From: Sulfurimonas sp.
Lineage (GTDB): Bacteria; Campylobacterota; Campylobacteria; Campylobacterales; Sulfurimonadaceae
NCBI GenBank assembly: GCA_027063585.1
Contig: JAMORM010000009.1
Coordinates: 1 to 12,928 of the forward strand
Direction of reading: 5' to 3'
Length of the DNA: 12,928 nt
The stretch's first letter is position 1, and every line of letters starts with the position of its first letter. The translations under genes and the position numbers were made by a program. The notes under the pieces are model-generated. The model saw only the letters and a list, made by a program, of their open reading frames with translations, did not search any database and had not been told where the DNA came from. This document shows, in pieces, positions 1 through 6,248 of this stretch.

Positions 1-2057
1 TGCCCGTCATGCACCCGTACATCCAGCATAACAGTTTTTGGATGCGGTAGGTCCATATAGTCACGATTTCCCATCACTATATCGTTGGGAACATACAGCC
101 CTCCCCGCTCCTGCACTTCAATTAATGGATGGCGCAATTGCATAATCTGCATAAAGTTTTCATCCTCTTTGGCTTCGACTATCATCGGTCTTGAATGTTT
201 GTAATCCTGTGCCACTTTTGAAGAACTAACCCCCACGTCTAAATCTGCCACATAGCTAATAACTCTGTCAAAAAGAAGCGAGTATCGTCGCTCAAACAAC
301 GCCTGTAACCCAATATATCGCTCTTTTACCAAAACAACAATTTTTCGGCGATTTTTCATAATATTGTCAGAGAGTTTATCGGTAAAAGCAGACGTTATTT
401 TGACATTATTTGTCAACTTTTTAACGCTGAAATCTGCAAAATCCTCACTCTTTTTAAATTCACTCTCAATCAATGAAAACCTATTCTTACTCAAAGAGAT
501 GTAATATCCCTCTTTTTCCAAAAGTCCCAATGTTACAAGCTTGGTAGAACTTCCTGCATTTACACTTTTAAGAAGTGCTTCAATTTTACTTATAATATCT
601 TCCAATGCAATTAGCATAACAGCATTTTCTTTTACCAAAGTATCTATGGCTTCATCAACACCGCTCATTAAAAAGTTTTCATCAACCGTCGCATTTGTAA
701 AACGCCGTGATATATCCAAATCTATCGTTTTTGTTATGTCCCGCAGAAATTCTTCGACCTCACTCTCATGAAAAGGCGTTTTTTGAATTTTATGTTTTTT
801 GACATAGAGCATCAACTCTTTGACACTCACCATAGAGTCATACATATGGTTCATCTCAAATGGATGCAGTCTGCCAAGACTCAAGCGGCGTGAAAGTCTC
901 TCAAGGTCATAAACTCCTCGCATCATTTCATCAAGGTACCTTACATGTGAGGAAACTTTCTCTATTAAGTTATAACGGCGTTCAAGTTCATCCTCTTCCA
1001 TTATCGGGTTTAACAGCCGTTCTTTTAAGAGTCTTTTGCCTATAGCCGTTGCACTTTTATCAAGCATTTTTAACAGTGTAAACTCTTTTCTATCTTTGGA
1101 AATGATACCCATCTGCTCTAAAGCATTATTACCCAGGTACATAAAACGACGGTTATCTATAACACGCGGCATCGCCATCTTTTGCACTATATGATAGTCA
1201 TGTTCTATCACAAAATCAATAAGAATAGCCAAAGCTTCCGTAATCATAGGAGAGCGTTCCAAATCTAAATGTTCTATGGGAGAAAGAAGCGATTGTATTT
1301 GATACACTTCTTTAAAAAGCTCATTTTGAAACTCTATTTTTGCCCGCTTGTTATTCACCGAGTAGTGATAATGTTCGGGAATTTCCAAATACTGCATCAC
1401 GTGACGCTGGTCGTCAATACCGTCTAAAAACGTCACAACAATTTCACTAGTTCTGTAAACATTTAAAAGGTTAAAAACTTCATCAAGCGCATAAGCAGGA
1501 TCTTCACTTGTTCCATGTGTCTCATACAGCCAAGTTTTACCCGTTGTTACATCGATGGCAGAGTAACCAACTGTGTAAATATCACGAAATTTATCAATCA
1601 AAATGGAAACAATGTAGTTATCATCATTATCGACAATATGCTCAAAATTGGTACCGGGTGAAACAATTTGTGAAATATAACGACTGATTTTAGGAGGATT
1701 TCCCTTTTGCTTTACGACAATAACCGTATACTTCTGCTCTTGAATCAAACGGTTGAGATAGCGCTCAAAAGAAACGGCAGGAACACCGGCAAGCAGAGGA
1801 TTTTTTTCAGAATTGTCTATAATTTTTTTATTTTTTTTCGTAAGCTGTATATTTAAAAGCTCGGCTATCTCTTTGGCTTTACCAATCTGTTCATCATCAT
1901 TGTTAACTTCATACACTTCAAAAAAAGTACCGATTTCCATAAAAACAACAGTATCCTGCCCATACTTCTGCTCAAAAAATCGCTGTAAATCAAAATATAT
2001 TTGGGTTAAAAGTTTCTCTTTATTGTTTAATATTTTACTAACATCTGATGACTGCAT
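1..2057 (-). CDS. mutS: MutS-family mismatch repair ATPase, MutS7-like, 3' end outside window
   Basis: DNA mismatch-recognition ATPase; 685 codons are visible and there is no stop in the window. Domain I is at residues 18-120: FMEIGTFFEVYEV (40-51) carries the Phe-x-Glu mismatch-reading motif as F45-F46-E47, and PLLAGVPAVSFERYLNRLI (87-105) is the usual second conserved block. ISQIVSPGT (128-136) marks the end of domain I. A connector domain, a long helical lever/clamp region and the HPLIE element that precedes the ATPase domain follow. The Walker A has not been reached by residue 685, whereas canonical MutS has it near 610-620. That extra length, and the lineage, suggest the MutS7 subfamily, which is known to carry a C-terminal HNH nuclease; this part is not visible here. 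The start is the first ATG after an AAAAGAG stretch. The family call is firm; the subfamily is an inference. Confidence 0.9.
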   Translation of the reverse strand, partial: MQSSDVSKILNNKEKLLTQIYFDLQRFFEQKYGQDTVVFMEIGTFFEVYEVNNDDEQIGKAKEIAELLNIQLTKKNKKIIDNSEKNPLLAGVPAVSFERYLNRLIQEQKYTVIVVKQKGNPPKISRYISQIVSPGTNFEHIVDNDDNYIVSILIDKFRDIYTVGYSAIDVTTGKTWLYETHGTSEDPAYALDEVFNLLNVYRTSEIVVTFLDGIDDQRHVMQYLEIPEHYHYSVNNKRAKIEFQNELFKEVYQIQSLLSPIEHLDLERSPMITEALAILIDFVIEHDYHIVQKMAMPRVIDNRRFMYLGNNALEQMGIISKDRKEFTLLKMLDKSATAIGKRLLKERLLNPIMEEDELERRYNLIEKVSSHVRYLDEMMRGVYDLERLSRRLSLGRLHPFEMNHMYDSMVSVKELMLYVKKHKIQKTPFHESEVEEFLRDITKTIDLDISRRFTNATVDENFLMSGVDEAIDTLVKENAVMLIALEDIISKIEALLKSVNAGSSTKLVTLGLLEKEGYYISLSKNRFSLIESEFKKSEDFADFSVKKLTNNVKITSAFTDKLSDNIMKNRRKIVVLVKERYIGLQALFERRYSLLFDRVISYVADLDVGVSSSKVAQDYKHSRPMIVEAKEDENFMQIMQLRHPLIEVQERGGLYVPNDIVMGNRDYMDLPHPKTVMLDVRVHDG

Positions 2058-2089
2058 ATAACTCTTTTTGAATCTTTTATAGTATCGTG

Positions 2090-2095
2090 ATTATA
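2090..2095 (-). promoter_or_regulatory. -10 box of the mutS promoter
   Basis: A perfect TATAAT on the minus strand lies about 33 bases upstream of the mutS ATG. The predicted transcript start near 2083 would leave a leader of about 26 nt. No convincing -35 hexamer is seen, as is common in Campylobacterota. Confidence 0.55.
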
Positions 2096-2113
2096 TCATA
2101 AGAAGGATTTAAA

Positions 2114-2185
2114 ATGCTGAACAAGAAGACATCTGAAAAAAACCTATCTTTTTTTGATTTTAATTGTAGTATATTTATAATATAA
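2114..2185 (+). other. Doubtful 23-codon ORF between mutS and the CRISPR array
   Basis: ATG follows a good Shine-Dalgarno-like AGAAGGA with about 6-7 bases of spacing and reads 23 codons (MLNKKTSEKNLSFFDFN...) to a TAA inside an AT-rich hairpin. The composition is lysine-rich then hydrophobic and resembles no family I know. It may be chance, a small peptide gene, or the leftover 5' end of a gene displaced when the CRISPR locus arrived. Confidence 0.15.
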
Positions 2186-2197
2186 CTTTTATATTAT
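2177..2197. terminator. AT-only perfect inverted repeat at the distal end of the CRISPR array
   Basis: A 9-bp perfect stem (ATAATATAA / TTATATTAT) closes a 3-base loop, 28 bp beyond the last repeat and before the mutS promoter. It could slow or end the array transcript, which otherwise points straight into mutS. It has no G-C pairs and no following T-run on either strand, so it is not a standard intrinsic terminator. Confidence 0.25.
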
Positions 2198-2224
2198 TGA
2201 AAGATTTACTATAAAAATACTTTA

Positions 2225-3573
2225 CTTCCAAGCTGCCTATGCGGCAGTTTACAATTTGTAGGTGCTAAAAATGCAGTCTCTGGACTTCCAAGCTGCCTAT
2301 GCGGCAGTTTACTTGAATTAGTAAATCAACTTGTTCAAAAGCTTCTTCCAAGCTGCCTATGCGGCAGTTTACTACTTATCATTATATCGCTGGAACTGTC
2401 CAACCTTCCAAGCTGCCTATGCGGCAGTTTACCATTTATCTATTTTATACCGTCCGTTATGGGACTTCCAAGCTGCCTATGCGGCAGTTTACTTATAGTG
2501 TCTGGAGATGGACATGCTGAGGCTCTTCCAAGCTGCCTATGCGGCAGTTTACCAGACGAGGCAGGAGTAGAACTCAATTCAAGCCTTCCAAGCTGCCTAT
2601 GCGGCAGTTTACTTTTAGTAAAACTTGCTTTAATTGTACCTTTTCTTCCAAGCTGCCTATGCGGCAGTTTACCAGAGTCTTTGTTTGAAGAGCTTGAAGA
2701 AATCCTTCCAAGCTGCCTATGCGGCAGTTTACACATATTCATAGTCTGAAACTTTATAGTTATTCTTCCAAGCTGCCTATGCGGCAGTTTACCAATTTGT
2801 TCTCCTCAAAATTGGCTTATTCTTCTTCCAAGCTGCCTATGCGGCAGTTTACAGTCACCTTTAATGTCACCTTTAAAAGACATATCTTCCAAGCTGCCTA
2901 TGCGGCAGTTTACTTGCATATAATATTCTAAACAAAGATGAGAAACTTCCAAGCTGCCTATGCGGCAGTTTACCAACAAAAGCCGAAGAAGCTGCATTTG
3001 TTACACTTCCAAGCTGCCTATGCGGCAGTTTACTGTTTCCGAATCTATGCAGGTTTAAGTTTAAACTTCCAAGCTGCCTATGCGGCAGTTTACTATACGT
3101 GTAATCTCTACTTAGACGCTCAACACTTCCAAGCTGCCTATGCGGCAGTTTACAGAGTCGTAAAGAAAACCAACCCTGCCTGTTCCTTCCAAGCTGCCTA
3201 TGCGGCAGTTTACTTTTTTTGATACTGAAAATAAAATAAAAATTTCTTCCAAGCTGCCTATGCGGCAGTTTACTGTCTGACTTTGAACTAAATCAAGAAG
3301 AAGACCTTCCAAGCTGCCTATGCGGCAGTTTACACAAAGAGCGAAAAATAGATAAAAGTCATTTACTTCCAAGCTGCCTATGCGGCAGTTTACTTATCAA
3401 AAGGTACAAAAAAACAACTATTTATCTTCCAAGCTGCCTATGCGGCAGTTTACTTTTCCCAAGAAAAGGAATATTACATAAAATACTTCCAAGCTGCCTA
3501 TGCGGCAGTTTACACATATACAAATACAACAGGTAAGCCAATAATCTTCCAAGCTGCCTATGCGGCAGTTTAC
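2225..3573 (-). CRISPR. Type I-F CRISPR array, 23 repeats and 22 spacers
   Basis: The 28-bp repeat occurs at 2225, 2285, 2345, 2405, 2465, 2525, 2585, 2645, 2705, 2765, 2825, 2886, 2946, 3006, 3066, 3126, 3186, 3246, 3306, 3366, 3426, 3486 and 3546, and every copy reads identical. Spacers are 32 bp, except 2853-2885, which is 33 bp. On the minus strand the repeat has the type I-F stem-loop, arms CTGCC/GGCAG around a GCATA loop, so the crRNA strand is minus, co-oriented with cas. Cas6f cleavage after the stem would leave an 8-nt 5' handle CUUGGAAG. The leader lies at the 3573 side, so the newest spacer should be 3514-3545 and the oldest 2253-2284. No two spacers are alike and I saw no spacer match elsewhere in the window. 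Confidence 0.98.
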
Positions 3574-3628
3574 AACAAAAAAATACTTGGGAAGCACCTT
3601 GACATCACAAAAGAAAGCAATTTAAGAA

Positions 3629-3634
3629 ATTATA
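3629..3634 (-). promoter_or_regulatory. -10 box of the CRISPR array promoter
   Basis: A perfect TATAAT in the context GGTATAATTT on the minus strand sits 55 bp upstream of the first repeat, preceded by a long A/T tract. Transcription would start near 3622 and give a leader RNA of about 50 nt before the first repeat. Confidence 0.55.
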
Positions 3635-3653
3635 CCTTTATTTTTTATATATT

Positions 3654-3677
3654 TAAAAAACCTCCAAAATAGGGGTT
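3654..3677 (-). terminator. Probable intrinsic terminator of the cas operon
   Basis: On the minus strand, AACCCC, a 6-base loop TATTTT and GGAGGTT form a six-pair stem with one bulged A, followed directly by a run of Ts. It begins about 30 bases after the cas6f stop codon and before the leader -10 box. The bulge weakens it, so partial read-through into the array is possible. Confidence 0.5.
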
Positions 3678-3708
3678 ACTAAACATATTCAAAAATTAAA
3701 GGTTATTT

Positions 3709-4260
3709 TTAAAACCATGGAATTGTAGCATTTTTACTCAAACCAAATGTATCAAAATCTCCTTTTTTTTCCTTGTCTTGTAATATTCCAAATGCGATAA
3801 ATCTTCTATGTAATTGACCATTAGACATACTTACAAGTTCTACAAAAGGATTATCTAAACCTTTTTGAAGCATCTGTATTTTGTATTTTTTTACATCTTC
3901 TTCAGGGATAGTTCCTCTTTTTATAAGCCGTCTCAGTTTAGCTTCAGTCATATTTTGTTGTATTCTTGAAACTGTCCGGTATTGCACTACACTTGGAATA
4001 GCTTTTATACTAGAAACTTTACAGTTTTTAGCATACTGACCTAGCCACTCTTTTGCCTCTAACTTTATAAGAGCCTCTTCTGAACCATGAATGCGTAAAA
4101 GCCTACCAAGTTTTAATCTATATTCGGGAAAGCTCGCACCAATATTTTTTGACTTCAAATCATATAGGCGTTTATGAAAAGCACTATACACTTGATTCAA
4201 TAATATATTTTCTCGTATCTCTTTATTTGGCATTAATTGTATTTCTATGTAATGGGTCAT
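3709..4260 (-). CDS. cas6f: Cas6f (Csy4) crRNA-processing endoribonuclease
   Basis: Binds the repeat hairpin in the array transcript, cuts just after the stem and stays bound to the crRNA 3' end as part of the surveillance complex. The 183 residues are close to the usual ~187. It starts MTHYIEI, has the catalytic His at H29 (AFHKRL), SFPEYR at 43-48, an Arg/Lys-rich RNA-binding helix at 95-116 (RTVSRIQ...LRRLIKRG), and ends with the family's GLSK...PWF. Aligned by hand from memory, S144 falls where catalytic Ser148 of the Pseudomonas enzyme lies. Its ATG overlaps the cas5fv stop by 4 bp and follows GAGAGG. It is the last gene of the operon and lies next to the array whose repeat stem it should recognise. 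Confidence 0.95.
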   Translation of the reverse strand: MTHYIEIQLMPNKEIRENILLNQVYSAFHKRLYDLKSKNIGASFPEYRLKLGRLLRIHGSEEALIKLEAKEWLGQYAKNCKVSSIKAIPSVVQYRTVSRIQQNMTEAKLRRLIKRGTIPEEDVKKYKIQMLQKGLDNPFVELVSMSNGQLHRRFIAFGILQDKEKKGDFDTFGLSKNATIPWF

Positions 4261-5276
4261 CTTTTTACCTCTCTGGTATCAATCTTAGTAACATACGCCA
4301 AACCTTTTTTACCAAGATGAAAGCTTGAAACTCCTGCGTTTTCTATATCTTTTTTTAAAGTTTTAGCTTCATCTCTTGAAATATCAATGAAGATTTCTAA
4401 TGTACCACTAGCTTTGGTTAACATTGAGGTTACTTGTCCCTCTCCTTCTTTAAAACTTTTAGCAATATATGGATTTCCAAAAATCTTTTTTTTCTCACCT
4501 GTTGTAAAACGGTTCATAAAATCTTTTTTGGTAAATAAGCGTTTTGAAATACCTGTAATCGTTCCTGTTTTGGTCATAACTGAACTTAAATCATATTCTG
4601 ATGAAAGTCTCTCTAATTGTAAATAAAGAGCAGAACAGTAAAAATTTAGAGGAACAACTTTGTCTTTATTATTTTTATAGTTTGTACCTTCAAATTTTTT
4701 TTCTAAAACTTCAAGAGCTTCAATCACTCCATTTTTATTATTTAATGCTTTTAATTTACCAAGCTCTGCAAATCGTTCAGAAATAACTAAAGGATCAAGC
4801 ATGATATTTTTTTCTATCTTTTTACCATAAATAATAAATTCTAACAACTCATCAACATCTAATGCCAAAACTCCCCAAAATTCTTTGGAATAATCAGAAA
4901 TAAACATTTTATCATCCGTTTTTATCATGCCAGTATAGGAATTTTGATCTGTATTTCCTGACATATTTCGTAGATAAACAAGTTCACTATTTTTCACTTT
5001 AACATCATCTTTAAAAGTAACCAAAGGCTCGATATCTTTAAAATAATAATTCTCATCTTTTTGTGCCTGATAAAGCTTTCTTTGCTCTCCTATTAATCGA
5101 TTTAAAATACCCATGACTGTACTATGTGTAACATCTCGAAAGATATAATTTTCACTTTTTTTCAAAGCAGAAATAGACCCTATAAATTTTCTTCCTTTTT
5201 TTGGCAAGACTTCATCATTGCTACCATCAAGAAAAGAGTTTCGCCATGAAGCCTCATACTCTATTTCTATTTTCAT
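4257..5276 (-). CDS. cas5fv: Cas5fv, 5'-handle-binding and PAM-reading subunit of type I-F2 Cascade
   Basis: The protein has 339 residues. In the studied Shewanella putrefaciens I-Fv system, Cas5fv holds the crRNA 5' handle and its added helical domain replaces the missing large subunit in PAM recognition. This protein matches that family: WRNSFLDGSN (11-20) near the start, VMGILNRLIGEQRKLYQ (54-70), RNMSGNTDQNSYTGMIK (103-119), FWGVLALD (133-140), then a helix-rich stretch (about 141-235) that fits the inserted domain. The C-terminal half has ISKR.FTKKDF, GNPY and GAGVSSF.LGKKGLAYV-type motifs (the last as NAGVSSFHLGKKGLAYV). The start codon overlaps the cas7fv stop (TAATG) with GAGAAG just before it, showing translational coupling. 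Databases may label it hypothetical or Csy2-like; family assignment is from recalled similarity, not a search. Confidence 0.88.
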   Translation of the reverse strand: MKIEIEYEASWRNSFLDGSNDEVLPKKGRKFIGSISALKKSENYIFRDVTHSTVMGILNRLIGEQRKLYQAQKDENYYFKDIEPLVTFKDDVKVKNSELVYLRNMSGNTDQNSYTGMIKTDDKMFISDYSKEFWGVLALDVDELLEFIIYGKKIEKNIMLDPLVISERFAELGKLKALNNKNGVIEALEVLEKKFEGTNYKNNKDKVVPLNFYCSALYLQLERLSSEYDLSSVMTKTGTITGISKRLFTKKDFMNRFTTGEKKKIFGNPYIAKSFKEGEGQVTSMLTKASGTLEIFIDISRDEAKTLKKDIENAGVSSFHLGKKGLAYVTKIDTREVKR

Positions 5277-6235
5277 TACTTCTCTTTCTCATAAAAATAG
5301 CTTGCATACGGAGATTTTGGCATATTAGAAATACTACTTTCATCCTCTTTAATTCTCATCATTTTAGAACTGTCATTATAATCTACTATCACTTCATCAA
5401 CATACATATAAGATTTTGCTTGGCGAATGGTAAGTTCTTTTAATTTACTAAGTGTTGCGTCTATCAAGACATCTATAGCATCACTATTAAGTAAAATCCC
5501 TACTTCACCCTCTTCAAATATAGTACCATTTCTTACATAATTTTCGTGAAATACGGCTTTTGGAGAACGATTTTTTTTATCAATAGAAGCAATGTATTTT
5601 TCAACCAATTGTGCTACTTCTTCTCCTTCACCTGTTTTTATAGACATAGAAGCTCTATCAAATTTTTTATCCAAAGATATAAACTCCAACTGCTCAATAC
5701 TAATCGAACCGTATGAAATATATTCTGTATCACCAAATGTTGTTTTAGAAAAGAAAGATGAGCTATCTCTTTCTCCTGCTTGTCCAAACTGTTCAAAATT
5801 TCCATTGCCTAATTGGTCAACAAAATCTTCTAGAAGCAAGGGGCTTGTTCTTTTGTTTTGACTTGCAGGAACGACATATCCACGGACTAAACCTGTCATA
5901 GATGCTATGAGATTTTTAATATTTTTTTCGCTCGCATAATGCACATCAAATGCCTGCTCACGAAACAAGTGATGACGAACACAGTTTTGGCTAATATATA
6001 AAGGATTCTTTTTAAAATCAAGATCTGTTGCCTCTTTTTTATATTTGTATCCCGTATCTTTCTCTTTACCTGATAAATTTGTATATCCACGAAGTTTAGG
6101 CATTGTATGATTATCTACTGTTTTACCACCATCTCCGACTAAAGTAGTTGGTCCATTCCAATTCACTACTCCATGACCTTTAGCTATTATTTTAAAATCA
6201 ACACTTCTTATACCTGTTATTTTTTCTGCTTTCAT
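5276..6235 (-). CDS. cas7fv: Cas7fv, crRNA backbone subunit of type I-F2 Cascade
   Basis: The protein has 319 residues and should polymerise along the crRNA spacer, the role Csy3 has in ordinary type I-F. It carries the family's near-invariant N-terminus: [13 protein letters not shown] (20-32), [15 protein letters not shown] (40-54), then [20 protein letters not shown] (78-97), [20 protein letters not shown] (129-148) and [19 protein letters not shown] (165-183). The C-terminal [12 protein letters not shown] is also family-like. A good Shine-Dalgarno (AAGGAAAAGAAG) precedes the ATG, 13 bp after the cas2-3 stop. It sits third in the operon exactly where cas7fv lies in the Shewanella I-F2 locus. 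Family identity is from recalled similarity and synteny. Confidence 0.9.
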   Translation of the reverse strand: MKAEKITGIRSVDFKIIAKGHGVVNWNGPTTLVGDGGKTVDNHTMPKLRGYTNLSGKEKDTGYKYKKEATDLDFKKNPLYISQNCVRHHLFREQAFDVHYASEKNIKNLIASMTGLVRGYVVPASQNKRTSPLLLEDFVDQLGNGNFEQFGQAGERDSSSFFSKTTFGDTEYISYGSISIEQLEFISLDKKFDRASMSIKTGEGEEVAQLVEKYIASIDKKNRSPKAVFHENYVRNGTIFEEGEVGILLNSDAIDVLIDATLSKLKELTIRQAKSYMYVDEVIVDYNDSSKMMRIKEDESSISNMPKSPYASYFYEKEK

Positions 6236-6248
6236 TCTTCTTTTCCTT

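Larger units (their letters stand above)
3574..3708 (-). promoter_or_regulatory. CRISPR leader
   Basis: This 135-bp AT-rich stretch separates the cas6f stop codon from the first (leader-proximal) repeat and holds no gene. Reading on the minus strand it contains a terminator-like hairpin, then a TATAAT box, then about 55 bases up to the first repeat. Its place next to the repeat at the upstream end of the array makes it the leader where new spacers are inserted. I looked for an IHF site and found only a poor match near 3590-3605. Confidence 0.75.

Noticed and set aside
541..1045. Plus-strand ORFs of 76 and 61 codons
   Set aside because: They lie opposite the continuous mutS frame and have no recognisable family or ribosome site.
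2440..3372. Open reading frames on both strands with repeated LPSCLCGSL, KLPHRQLGR, FQAAYAAVY or VNCRIGSLE units
   Set aside because: These are translations of the 28-bp CRISPR repeat, which has no stop in these frames; the period of 60 bp and variable 32-bp inserts are those of the array.
3574..3708. IHF site in the leader
   Set aside because: The best candidate near 3590-3605 has the wrong spacing for the WATCAANNNNTTR consensus.
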